Positions 26,788-34,894 of a stretch of 64,000 bases of DNA are shown in pieces; within the stretch, counting starts at the first letter, position 1; every line of letters starts with the position of its first letter. Source of the stretch: an uncultured Pseudomonadota bacterium (lineage in GTDB: Bacteria; Pseudomonadota; Alphaproteobacteria; Rs-D84); contig CACZJK010000002.1 in the NCBI GenBank assembly GCA_902781465.1, positions 44,334 to 108,333 on the forward strand. Reading direction: 5' to 3'. The notes under the pieces are model-generated. The model was not told where the DNA came from, made no database searches, and saw nothing but the letters and a program-made list of their open reading frames with translations. The position numbers and the translations under genes were made by a program.

Positions 26788-27385
26788 ATGACCAATAACG
26801 AAGTCAAAAATACTTTAAAGGAAGTCCGTCGAATGATGGATATGATGGATAAATCTCACATAAAGAATCTGCTTAAAATTTTAATAAACGCACAGGGAAT
26901 AAAAAACTGTGCGTTTTTTCTTTCTTTGGATATGCGAAAAATCACAAAAAAGTTATTATCAGATTTTATAAAGTCTGATTTTGTAAATGTCCGACTTTCT
27001 CGTAGGCAGATGAAACAGATATATCAGATTCTGGGTGATTACCATATATACCCAAAATGCGGGTTGTGCGGACAACCTATTCTAATTGATTCTGATTATA
27101 TGAGATACGAACCTAATTTAGATAAAATGGCTTTTTCTTGGGACCATATGGACCCTAAATCGATGGGGTGGCAGTGATGATTTGGAAAATATGCAGCCTA
27201 CACATAAACTGTGTAATAACAAACGTGGCACAACACTTGCTTATGATCAAAATTGCTCAATAAATATTAATATCAGTATCAAGATATCATTGCCATCAGA
27301 TATGTGTTGCCAGAAATATCGCCCTTCCAGTTTCGGTTTGTGTAAATATGTGAATCAAAACGGTTGTTGCGGATATCAGCGATAA
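26788..27385 (+). pseudogene. HNH-type endonuclease gene broken by a +1 frameshift
   Basis: Start ATG 26788 behind AGAGAGGAAG. The first frame runs to a TGA at 27174-27176 and contains CGLCGQPI, a first Cys pair, and SWDHMDPKSMG. The next frame continues DDLENMQPTHKLCNNKRG, the HNH second half with N-x-Q-x-x-H and C-N-x-x-R-G. Joining them requires removing one G from the GGGG run at 27165-27168, which would give D-P-K-S-M-G-G-S-D-D-L-E-N. So a single HNH nuclease-like protein of about 198 residues is interrupted at a homopolymer. A recent mutation, a sequencing error or rare slippage are all possible. It lies next to the tRNA-Gly duplication, which fits mobile-element remains. Confidence 0.75.
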
Positions 27386-27489
27386 AACCCAAGAAATATT
27401 TGACTTTTGATAAATTTTAATACATAATAAGCCTGCAAATCCCAAAGATTGCCATTACTAATAACCCTGTGTACGGTATGTACAAGGAA

Positions 27490-27528
27490 CATCAACCGGC
27501 GAGTTTTCGCTCTTGATGGCGGTTTTTT
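27490..27528 (+). promoter_or_regulatory. Attenuator-like hairpin in the rpsP leader
   Basis: Two pairings are possible. CATCAA/TTGATG encloses a GCGA/TCGC hairpin. Alternatively AACCG pairs with CGGTT and is followed by TTTTTT, a terminator shape. It lies about 90 bp upstream of rpsP; the rest of 27386-27614 has no gene. Regulation of the ribosomal operon is inference. Confidence 0.4.
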
Positions 27529-27614
27529 ACGTATGGTTTTTTGGGAAACAAAGATAATCACCCTTCGCCTAGGCTATGGGTGACAAGCCAAAAGCAAAAA
27601 TTAAGGAGTAAAAT

Positions 27615-28052
27615 ATGGCAACAGTTATCAGATTAGCACGTTATGGTGCAAAAAAACGTCCTTACTATCACGTGGTCGTCACAGATTCTCGTAACGCACG
27701 TAATTCAGGGGCAATTTTGGAAACAGTTGGTAAATACAACCCAATGTTGGCAAAAGACGATGCAAAACGCGTTGTTTTGGATATTGAAAAAGTTAAATCT
27801 TGGATGGCCAAGGGTGCAAAACCATCTGACCGTGTTTACAAATTCTTGGTAAACGCAGGTTTGGTTGCTGCTAAACCAATTCCAACACAAACAAAGAAAA
27901 ATCAACCTTCTGAAAAAACTCAGATGAAAGCGAAAGATAAAGCCGACAAATTGGCTAAAATCGCAGAAGAAAAAGCCGCAGCAGAAGCCGCCGCAAAGGC
28001 TGCTGCCGAAGCCCCAGCGGAAGAAGTTGCATCTGAAACAGTTGCTGAATAA
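27615..28052 (+). CDS. rpsP: 30S ribosomal protein S16
   Basis: 145 residues. The S16 core is at 1-80 (ATVIRLARYGAKKRPYYHVV at the start), followed by an Ala/Glu/Lys-rich tail of about 60 residues, longer than in E. coli (82) but usual for alphaproteobacteria. AAGGAG ribosome site. It heads the rpsP-rimM-trmD-rplS operon. Confidence 0.97.
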   Translation: MATVIRLARYGAKKRPYYHVVVTDSRNARNSGAILETVGKYNPMLAKDDAKRVVLDIEKVKSWMAKGAKPSDRVYKFLVNAGLVAAKPIPTQTKKNQPSEKTQMKAKDKADKLAKIAEEKAAAEAAAKAAAEAPAEEVASETVAE

Positions 28053-28106
28053 TTTTTTGCTTAAAACACTTGGCGGGAAACCGCCAAGTTGTTTAGGGGA
28101 TGAAAT

Positions 28107-28412
28107 ATGATTAAAAAATTATACATTTTACCAAATACAACTATCGTAACAATATCAACAAATGATATGTTAGTTGCTTTTGGTTGCAGCCAACCACACA
28201 GAAACGATTACAGTTCTTCAACCAGATGCCCTTTTAACGGTTTGTGGTGTGTAAAAAAACAAAATCGTTTTGATGAATGGAAAAATGCCGTAGAAACATA
28301 TTCTAAAGAACGTAAGAATTATACATTCTATACGCGTGGCGATATGTTTGATGGTTGTCCATACGACTATACTGCTTTGTGTAAAAAACATGATCAAAGA
28401 CAACGCGGTTAA
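28107..28412 (+). CDS. Cys-rich small protein inserted in the rpsP operon
   Basis: 101 residues; AGGGGATG ribosome site; stop 3 bp before rimM. It has two Cys pairs, CPFNGLWC and CPYDYTALC, each with CP then Cys 5-6 residues on. No signal peptide. The Cys pairs resemble, in composition only, those of the other small proteins in this operon, suggesting a metal-binding family. Function unknown. Confidence 0.6.
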   Translation: MIKKLYILPNTTIVTISTNDMLVAFGCSQPHRNDYSSSTRCPFNGLWCVKKQNRFDEWKNAVETYSKERKNYTFYTRGDMFDGCPYDYTALCKKHDQRQRG

Positions 28413-28415
28413 AAG

Positions 28416-28877
28416 ATGAACAAAGAAAATAAAATCTTGGTTGGTAAAATTGTTGCGCCTCAGGGAATTCGTGGTGAATTTCGTGTGCAATCTTTTGCAG
28501 AAACGCCAAATGATTTTAAAAAATTTTATATTATTTGTGATAAATGTGAAAGTAATGCTTTTCGTTTTGTTCGCGTATTAAAGCAAAATATTATAATTGC
28601 AAAAATAGACGGTATAAACGACCGTAATACGGTTGAATCGTTCCGTGGCACAGAATTATTTATTTCGCGTGATGATTTGCCAAAATTAAAAGAAAACGAA
28701 TATTATCAATCAGATTTAATTGGTTTTGATGTTATTCGCGGGGGAATAAAGATAGGCGTCGTCGATTGTTTTCAAAACTTTGGCGGCGGCGATATTATCG
28801 AATTAGATAATGGAGAGATGGTTTCTTTTAAAAACGCAGATGTTGATATAAAAAACAAAAAAATAGTTGTGTTATAA
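28416..28877 (+). CDS. rimM: Ribosome maturation factor RimM
   Basis: 153 residues. The N-terminal domain starts ILVGKIVAPQGIRGEFRVQS, and the C-terminal PRC-barrel begins near EYYQSDLIGFDV. It assists 30S head assembly by binding S19. Gene order rpsP-rimM is the conserved one. Confidence 0.95.
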   Translation: MNKENKILVGKIVAPQGIRGEFRVQSFAETPNDFKKFYIICDKCESNAFRFVRVLKQNIIIAKIDGINDRNTVESFRGTELFISRDDLPKLKENEYYQSDLIGFDVIRGGIKIGVVDCFQNFGGGDIIELDNGEMVSFKNADVDIKNKKIVVL

Positions 28878-28892
28878 AAAAGGAAAGAAAAG

Positions 28893-29288
28893 ATGACTTT
28901 TATTATATCAAATAAAGAACATCAAGAAAAGGTTATAAAACTTGCGTTGCCTGTGTTTAATAATGTTGAAAATCTGTTGTGTATTTTTAATGCTAATGGT
29001 AATAAACGTATATATAGACGTGTTAAAAATGCTGTTTTGGATTTGAACAAATTGATGTTTCTTTATCGTGATAATGTACCGACTTGGAATTTACAAGATA
29101 TGCAAAATGCTTTGCGTAAAATAATTAACGGTATGCCAAACAAATATCAGGACGATATTAAATATGAGGAATTGCAAGATTACCTGGAACTGTTAAATGG
29201 CCCTGTGATAACAAAAACTGGTTTTGTTGATAAATTAAAGCAACTATTTAATAATATTGGTAAAAATGCAAGATTAAGGGTGTTTTAA
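28893..29288 (+). CDS. Hypothetical helical protein inserted between rimM and trmD
   Basis: 131 residues, AAAGGAAAG ribosome site, basic and helical, with a C-terminal amphipathic helix. One Cys only. It overlaps nothing but lies 1 bp from the next small gene, so translation is probably coupled. Its length and helical character resemble the N-terminal part of the 29501-30073 protein (both have an L-x-x-x-I-N/R-x-(M/V)-P-K-Q/Y motif), a possible distant relationship. Confidence 0.55.
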   Translation: MTFIISNKEHQEKVIKLALPVFNNVENLLCIFNANGNKRIYRRVKNAVLDLNKLMFLYRDNVPTWNLQDMQNALRKIINGMPNKYQDDIKYEELQDYLELLNGPVITKTGFVDKLKQLFNNIGKNARLRVF

Positions 29289-29289
29289 G

Positions 29290-29484
29290 ATGGCTTTTAT
29301 AGACGAAAAACCTAATATGAATCCTGGTTGTCCATTAGGGACAAATAAAGATTATAATTGTCGTAAAATGGCAGTTCAAAAGGCTTTGACTGGCGTAAGT
29401 TTTTCGCCAAGGGCTTATTATGTTGATTTACCGTCTGTGTTAAATGAAGTTTGTGAATTTTGCAAAAAAGAACACGGAAGATAA
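29290..29484 (+). CDS. Small four-Cys protein, paralogue of 30837-31022
   Basis: 64 residues. Layout: GCPLGTNKDYNCRKMAVQKAL, then a hydrophobic middle, then VCEFCKKEHGR at the end, that is CP-x7-C followed by C-x2-C. The gene at 30837-31022 has the same layout and the same last residues, and the 29501-30073 protein ends similarly. The four Cys probably bind one metal ion (inference). GTTTTAAG precedes the ATG. Confidence 0.6.
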   Translation: MAFIDEKPNMNPGCPLGTNKDYNCRKMAVQKALTGVSFSPRAYYVDLPSVLNEVCEFCKKEHGR

Positions 29485-29500
29485 ATAAAGAGGTTCAAAT

Positions 29501-30073
29501 ATGTCAAAAAAACTTGTACAAAATCATGTACAACAAGAGAAAATAAAAGAGTATGCAGAACATTTGTTTTCTGAAGTTGATAACATATTAAACGAATTAT
29601 ATTATATTTATGACAGAAGTGGACAAACAGAATTTAAGATTCGTTATAATGCATTGTTAAAAAGAAAAAATAAGTTAAAACAGAAAATATACGAAGAACA
29701 AAATTTAGTTGTATCTGAATTAAAAGAATTACTGAAAAAACTGATAAGACTGGTACCAAAACAATATTTATATCAAGTACAAGGAACATATAAAAAATTG
29801 CAAGAATATTTGAATGATCTGAACAAAATGCAACAAAATGAAGGTATGGTGACACGTTTTGAAATACATATACCTGTGTTTTCGCAATATTGCCCAATGT
29901 CACAAACAGAGGCAACCTGTGCTTTGCGTTCGTTTATAAAAGATAATAAAGTTTATACTAATTTTCCAACCCATCCAAACTTGTTAACGCCAGATACAAA
30001 AGATTGGAAAGTTGCACGCGAAACTATCAATCAAATGTATGATATTTGTGATAAATGCAAAGGACAAAGATAA
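29501..30073 (+). CDS. Coiled-coil protein with C-terminal four-Cys module
   Basis: 190 residues. Residues 10-115 are helical/coiled coil, rich in Lys and Glu. The last ~60 residues carry YCPMSQTEATCALRSF and end DICDKCKGQR, matching the module of the two stand-alone small proteins in this cluster. So it reads as a fusion of a helical domain with that module. AAGAGGTTC ribosome site. Function unknown. Confidence 0.6.
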   Translation: MSKKLVQNHVQQEKIKEYAEHLFSEVDNILNELYYIYDRSGQTEFKIRYNALLKRKNKLKQKIYEEQNLVVSELKELLKKLIRLVPKQYLYQVQGTYKKLQEYLNDLNKMQQNEGMVTRFEIHIPVFSQYCPMSQTEATCALRSFIKDNKVYTNFPTHPNLLTPDTKDWKVARETINQMYDICDKCKGQR

Positions 30074-30085
30074 AAAGGATTTACA

Positions 30086-30835
30086 ATGAATTATGGTGCG
30101 CTTCTTATTCGTAATCCTTTGGAAAATGATATAAAGTTCAAAAATGTAGTAATGTCCATTATGGACTTTGCCAGTGAACAGTTATGGAATTATCATGGAA
30201 AATTTACAACAGAAAAACATTATTATCAAAACCGTAAAGATATAGAATATCAATTTGAACACCCTGTTGCCCGCGATAAATTTGGTGTTTTGTGCAGTTT
30301 GGAAAATATGATTATGTATTTGCCACCACCAAAGGTTAAAAAGGTTGTGCGTGAATATTACGATGCAATAATGACGTCTTATTGCCAAACCTTACGCGGT
30401 TTTTCCAAAGAAATTCCAAATTATCCATATAAATCTGATAATATCGTCGATTTGTTGGATGAAGTAGAAAGTGTGCACGATGAAAAGAAAAACGCTTTTA
30501 GAACAGAATTTTCGCCAAAACCTTTCTGTTTTTCGTGTTATAACAACAGAGAATTTTCAAATTCTGTCTATATGCCAAGAAGAGATGTTTGGGTTGATGG
30601 TAAGGGTGATTCTTGTTGCCTTTGTGTTCATATGTGTAAAAAGTTTTTAACATACCCTATTGTAAAAGGCGGAATTAGACTTATTCCAGATGGCGAAAAA
30701 TGTTGTCATAGTGATTGTGGAAGCCAATGCCATGGTTCGGTTGTTTTTAAAAACGGTGTATATTCAAATGAACATCAATCTATAGAACACACGCCATATA
30801 TGATGCGTCTTGAAAACAAACAAAAGCAAAAATAA
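30086..30835 (+). CDS. Cys-rich protein inserted between rimM and trmD
   Basis: 249 residues; AAAAAGGATT ribosome site. The N-terminal 140 residues are helical with several Tyr; the C-terminal part is a Cys cluster: FCFSCYNNREF, DSCCLCVHMCKKF, EKCCHSDCGSQC. No signal peptide, so the Cys are more likely zinc or iron-sulfur ligands than disulfides (inference). It is the largest member of the inserted group. Confidence 0.6.
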   Translation: MNYGALLIRNPLENDIKFKNVVMSIMDFASEQLWNYHGKFTTEKHYYQNRKDIEYQFEHPVARDKFGVLCSLENMIMYLPPPKVKKVVREYYDAIMTSYCQTLRGFSKEIPNYPYKSDNIVDLLDEVESVHDEKKNAFRTEFSPKPFCFSCYNNREFSNSVYMPRRDVWVDGKGDSCCLCVHMCKKFLTYPIVKGGIRLIPDGEKCCHSDCGSQCHGSVVFKNGVYSNEHQSIEHTPYMMRLENKQKQK

Positions 30836-30836
30836 A

Positions 30837-31022
30837 ATGTTCACAGATAAACCAATAACAAAAACATGCCCACAAAAAGAAAATCCGAACATAGAATGCC
30901 GGAAATCTTTGGTGTATCAGGCATTGCATGGTGTTGAATTGTCATACGATTCAACGTTCAAATTAGACAGTATAATCAAAGATGTTTGCAATTTTTGCAT
31001 CAAACAAAACAATGGACGATAA
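30837..31022 (+). CDS. Small four-Cys protein, paralogue of 29290-29484
   Basis: 61 residues from ATG 30837 (1 bp after the preceding stop); a TTG at 30810 is an alternative start. Layout TCPQKENPNIECRKSLVYQAL then VCNFCIKQNNGR matches the 29290-29484 protein position by position. The stop is immediately followed by the trmD ATG, so it is fully embedded in the trmD transcript. Confidence 0.6.
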   Translation: MFTDKPITKTCPQKENPNIECRKSLVYQALHGVELSYDSTFKLDSIIKDVCNFCIKQNNGR

Positions 31023-31697
31023 ATGCATTTTAATATACTGACTGTTTTTCCAGAAATGTTCCCGGGAACCCTTGACAAAGGGGTTGTTGGTCGTGCCCTG
31101 GATAAAGGAATCTGGTCTTATAAAGCAATAAACATTCGTGATTTTGCTATCAATAACTATGGCAGTGTAGATGACGAACAATTCGGTGGCGGTGCGGGTA
31201 TGGTTATGCGCCCTGATGTCCTTGGAAATGCGTTAGATTCTATTGAAAAACCAGGCAAAATTATATTCTTTTCGCCACGTGGTAAAACTTTGAATCAAAA
31301 ATTAGTGCATGAATATGCAAAATGTGATACAATAACCCTGCTCTGTGGTCGGTATGAAGGTATTGATCAGCGGGTTATCGATGAGTATGATATCGAAGAA
31401 TTATCTATCGGCGACTATGTATTGTCTGGCGGTGAAATCGCAGCGCAAGTTTTAGTTGACAGTTGCGTTCGTGTGTTAGATAATGTATTGGGTGGTGGCG
31501 AAGAAGCCATCCAAAATGAAAGTTTCGAAATCGGCGGGCTTGAATGGCCATTATATACCCGTCCGTCAGTATGGCGTGGACACAAAGTCCCAGAAGTCCT
31601 GCTGTCCGGTCACCATGGCAATATCGAACGGTGGCGGAAACAACAATCGGACGAAATAACAAAAGAACGTCGTCCGGATTTAATAAAGGAAAACTAA
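31023..31697 (+). CDS. trmD: tRNA (guanine-37-N1)-methyltransferase TrmD
   Basis: 224 residues. The SPOUT knot is visible: [26 protein letters not shown], and [15 protein letters not shown], with the conserved Asp in the N-terminal [10 protein letters not shown] region. It methylates G37 of tRNAs reading CNN codons to prevent frameshifting. No room for a separate Shine-Dalgarno: the ATG abuts the upstream stop, so translation is coupled. Confidence 0.97.
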   Translation: MHFNILTVFPEMFPGTLDKGVVGRALDKGIWSYKAINIRDFAINNYGSVDDEQFGGGAGMVMRPDVLGNALDSIEKPGKIIFFSPRGKTLNQKLVHEYAKCDTITLLCGRYEGIDQRVIDEYDIEELSIGDYVLSGGEIAAQVLVDSCVRVLDNVLGGGEEAIQNESFEIGGLEWPLYTRPSVWRGHKVPEVLLSGHHGNIERWRKQQSDEITKERRPDLIKEN

Positions 31698-31698
31698 A

Positions 31699-32091
31699 AT
31701 GAGCATTATTAAAAAAATTGAACAAGAACAAGTTGCTAAATTAAAAGGCAATAAAGTTATCCCTGAATTCAAAGCGGGTGATACTGTAAAAGTTCATGTT
31801 AAAATTAAAGATGGTGATAAATTCCGTATCCAAATGTTTGAAGGTGTTGTTATTGCACGTGATGGCGGAAACGGAAATAACGCTTCTTTCACTGTGCGCC
31901 GTGAATCTTACGGTGTTGGTGTAGAACGTAAATTCCCATTATACAGCCCAGCAATCGAAAAGATTGAAAAAGTTCGCGTCGGTAAAGTCCGTCGTTCGAA
32001 ATTGTTCTTCTTGCGCGCTTTGTCTGGTAAAAAGGCTCGTATTGTTGAAGATTTGTCTGCAAATGCTAAAAACGGCAGCGAAGACAAATAA
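31699..32091 (+). CDS. rplS: 50S ribosomal protein L19
   Basis: 130 residues. Typical L19 segments [33 protein letters not shown] and [21 protein letters not shown]. It sits at the 30S-50S interface. One base separates its start from the trmD stop. Confidence 0.97.
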   Translation: MSIIKKIEQEQVAKLKGNKVIPEFKAGDTVKVHVKIKDGDKFRIQMFEGVVIARDGGNGNNASFTVRRESYGVGVERKFPLYSPAIEKIEKVRVGKVRRSKLFFLRALSGKKARIVEDLSANAKNGSEDK

Positions 32092-32114
32092 TTTCTTACC
32101 AAGGGGGTGTAAAA

Positions 32115-32474
32115 ATGAACATTGCAAAATTGTTGTGTTTGTTTATAACACCCCTTTTCTTTTTATCTAATTCCCCTGCTTTCGCATATGTTGAAAAAGA
32201 TACTGCGGTTTTGCGTGTTATGAACAAGGCTGCGGGTAAAACTCAAATTGTTCCTGTCAAGGTTGGTGATACTAAACAATATGATGGATTGAACATAACC
32301 ATCAGAAGTTGCAAGCAAACAGATCCTTTTGATGCGGAAAATCATTTTGTTTTTCTTGAAATATATACAAAAGCAGATGAAAGAATTTTTAGTGGTTGGA
32401 TGAATCATAATGAACCGGGGCAAAATCCGTTACAAGATGATACTTATGATGTATGGCTGGAAAAATGTGAGTAA
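32115..32474 (+). CDS. DUF2155-family exported protein
   Basis: 119 residues with a Sec signal peptide ending near AFAYVEK. The mature part has the DUF2155 signature: AVLRVMNKAAGKTQ, then VGDTKQYDGLNITIRSC, then FSGWMNHNEPGQNPLQDDTYDVWLEKC. The two Cys may form a disulfide. The family is essentially alphaproteobacterial and periplasmic; the role is not established. Confidence 0.88.
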   Translation: MNIAKLLCLFITPLFFLSNSPAFAYVEKDTAVLRVMNKAAGKTQIVPVKVGDTKQYDGLNITIRSCKQTDPFDAENHFVFLEIYTKADERIFSGWMNHNEPGQNPLQDDTYDVWLEKCE

Positions 32475-32477
32475 GAT

Positions 32478-32822
32478 ATGACAAAACAAACTAAAATACA
32501 AAAGTTAAAGTTGTTTATAAAGGCATCAATTATTATTGGTGTTTTATTTGTTTTTGTTGTTTGTGGAATCTTGTTGCACCCTGCCCATACTTTTGAAAAT
32601 GCAAATATGAAGAAATGGTTGTCTTTGGATGAAACACAACGCACATCAACAATCGAACGCGTAATCAAAGATTCTGTTGATACAGAACTGATGATTAAAT
32701 GTGTTTCTAAAATTGCCACATTTGAAAACTCAAATGAAATGGCCATCAAAGATGCAATTGTTATTTGTGATGCAGGGATAAAAGCAAATATTGAAAAAAA
32801 CGAAGACAAAGAATCAAAATGA
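32478..32822 (+). CDS. Small single-pass membrane protein
   Basis: 114 residues. Membrane helix at about 13-35, followed by a helical domain with three Cys. It starts 3 bp after the DUF2155 gene and overlaps tsaD by ATGA, so it belongs to this operon. The outside domain is predicted periplasmic from the basic N-terminus. No family recognised. Confidence 0.6.
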   Translation: MTKQTKIQKLKLFIKASIIIGVLFVFVVCGILLHPAHTFENANMKKWLSLDETQRTSTIERVIKDSVDTELMIKCVSKIATFENSNEMAIKDAIVICDAGIKANIEKNEDKESK

Positions 32823-33943
32823 ATACAGATAAACTTATTATAACCGATATGGGAGCCAGCACAGAACACAAACAATCTGAAAAATCTGTGTTATGTTTGG
32901 GCATAGAATCATCGTGTGATGAAACCAGTGCTGCAATTATAGACAGTGACAGAAATATTTTGGCGCATATCATATATTCTCAAATTCCAGAACATCAAAA
33001 ATACGGTGGTGTTGTTCCGGAACTTGCGGCACGCGCACATATATTGGCTATTGATGAAGTTATTAAACTGACATTAGAACGCGCAAATAAAACGATTGAT
33101 GACATAGATGTTGTTGCGGCAACTGCTGGCCCTGGTTTAATTGGTGGTGTTTTGGTTGGTTGGATGGCGGCGACAGGTATTGCAAATGCCACGAACAAAC
33201 CACTGGTTGCGGTCAATCATTTGGAAGGACACGCATTGGTGCCACGTCTTAAAGCCGCATCTGCAACTGATTCTGCAACAAATATTGATGTAGAATTTCC
33301 TTATTTGTTAATGTTGGCATCTGGTGGGCATTGTCAGATATTATTGGTTCATGGTGTTGGCAAATATGAATTGATTGGTCAAACTTTGGACGACAGTGCT
33401 GGTGAGGCCTTTGATAAAATATCGAAAATGTTGGGTCTTGGGTATCCAGGCGGACCAATTGTTGACAAGCGTGCACAATTAGGAAATTCAAAACGTTTTC
33501 ATTTCCCGCGCCCATTATGTGATAAACCAGGCTGCGATTTTTCTTTTTCTGGTATAAAGACAGCAGCCCGTATGTTGTTAGATAAAACACCGGAATCTGA
33601 TATAAACGAACAGTTTATAAATGATTTTTGCGCATCTTTCCAATCAGCTGTGGTTGATTGTATAATAAACAGATTACACAACGCATTACACGATGAACGT
33701 GTTATTGCGGCAAATCCTAAAACAATGGTTGTTGCTGGTGGGGTTGCGAAAAACAGCGCTGTGCGTGCGGCTATGGAAGATTTGGCAAATAAATCAAATA
33801 TGTTGTTTGCTGCACCGCCTATGAACCTGTGTACAGATAATGGTGCAATGATTGCCTGGGCTGGTTTGGAAAACTATCGCGTTGGCAATGTTGTTTCTGA
33901 ACCAATTGCGCCCCGCCCGCGTTGGCCATTGACAGAATTGTAA
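32819..33943 (+). CDS. tsaD: tRNA threonylcarbamoyladenosine transferase TsaD
   Basis: 374 residues. The conserved core starts at about residue 28 with LCLGIESSCDETSAAI; the metal-binding HLEGH segment is at about 135-139, and SGGHCQILLV and VAGGVAKNSAVR are further on. With TsaB, TsaC and TsaE it makes t6A37 in ANN-reading tRNAs. Start 32819 overlaps the upstream stop; a later start is possible because the first 25 residues are not conserved. Its last 70 bp overlap the convergent kinase gene. Confidence 0.95.
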   Translation: MNTDKLIITDMGASTEHKQSEKSVLCLGIESSCDETSAAIIDSDRNILAHIIYSQIPEHQKYGGVVPELAARAHILAIDEVIKLTLERANKTIDDIDVVAATAGPGLIGGVLVGWMAATGIANATNKPLVAVNHLEGHALVPRLKAASATDSATNIDVEFPYLLMLASGGHCQILLVHGVGKYELIGQTLDDSAGEAFDKISKMLGLGYPGGPIVDKRAQLGNSKRFHFPRPLCDKPGCDFSFSGIKTAARMLLDKTPESDINEQFINDFCASFQSAVVDCIINRLHNALHDERVIAANPKTMVVAGGVAKNSAVRAAMEDLANKSNMLFAAPPMNLCTDNGAMIAWAGLENYRVGNVVSEPIAPRPRWPLTEL

Positions 33944-34806
33944 GCAGTTTCGAGTTTTTGAATATTTTCGTGTAATATTTTATTGTATATCAATGCCATT
34001 TTTGGTTGGTTTATTATTGAATTACAGGTTGACTGTATTGTGCGCAAACAGTTAAATATGTTTACCATACCTTTGTCAGGTATTATGGTAATTTGCCTTT
34101 GTTTTGTTGTATTTTTGTATCTTTCAATCAATTTATTTGTGTCCAGCCATTGTAATCGTGATAAGTCACTGAAAAACATATAATCAGCATTTTCGTATCG
34201 TGCCTCTGTAAAATCTATAAATGAAACGGTATTTGTTGTGATGTCAAAGAATATATTGTTTTCATTCATATCGCCGTGAAAGAAAACACGTGATGGCATT
34301 TTATTTGAATGCAATTTTAATAATTCGTATGCGTTATTAATCAGTGTAAAATCTTCGTCTGATATAAAATCTCGAACAGATTTTAATAAACTGATAAAAT
34401 CTTTGCCATTTGCCATTTGAAATTGGCTTGTTATATCCAATACGGGCATATGTTGATTCATATCGGATATAAATATTGCCAATGTATTGTATATAATATC
34501 TTGCTGGGTTTTGTTAAGGCTAAAAAACAGCTCTTGTGTAATGGGTTTACCATAAACGCGTTCTTCGCGTATATATGTGTTTGGATTGTCTGATACTTCA
34601 ACAATTTTGGGGATAAAATACAATTTACGATTTCCGTTATATGATAATAATCTGTTAACGACATCGCGCGCATGCTGTTGTCGTTTTACCCATTCGCCGA
34701 CATGCGCAGGATTTGTTGCCGTTGGGTATTTTATAACATAATCACCGTCGGCAAAAACCAGGCTGTCGCGTGGCTTGTTTGTATTTATTTGTTTATTGTC
34801 TGACAT
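33874..34806 (-). CDS. APH-like phosphotransferase
   Basis: 310 residues from the ATG at 34804-34806. The N-lobe has SLVFADGDYVIKYP with the ATP-binding Lys, and the catalytic loop is FFHGDMNENNIFFD (HGDxxxxN), followed by FIDFTEARYEN as the metal-binding D-F-x-E motif. This is the aminoglycoside phosphotransferase/choline-kinase fold; the substrate is unknown and resistance should not be assumed. The C-terminal 23 codons lie antisense to the tsaD end. Confidence 0.8.
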   Translation of the reverse strand: MSDNKQINTNKPRDSLVFADGDYVIKYPTATNPAHVGEWVKRQQHARDVVNRLLSYNGNRKLYFIPKIVEVSDNPNTYIREERVYGKPITQELFFSLNKTQQDIIYNTLAIFISDMNQHMPVLDITSQFQMANGKDFISLLKSVRDFISDEDFTLINNAYELLKLHSNKMPSRVFFHGDMNENNIFFDITTNTVSFIDFTEARYENADYMFFSDLSRLQWLDTNKLIERYKNTTKQRQITIIPDKGMVNIFNCLRTIQSTCNSIINQPKMALIYNKILHENIQKLETAYNSVNGQRGRGAIGSETTLPTR

Positions 34807-34894
34807 GTGTAATATGTTATCATTTTTACAATACAATTGCAATTTTTTAATATTTTGGTAAAATACAATAATCATTAAAACAAGTTGCAGAATT

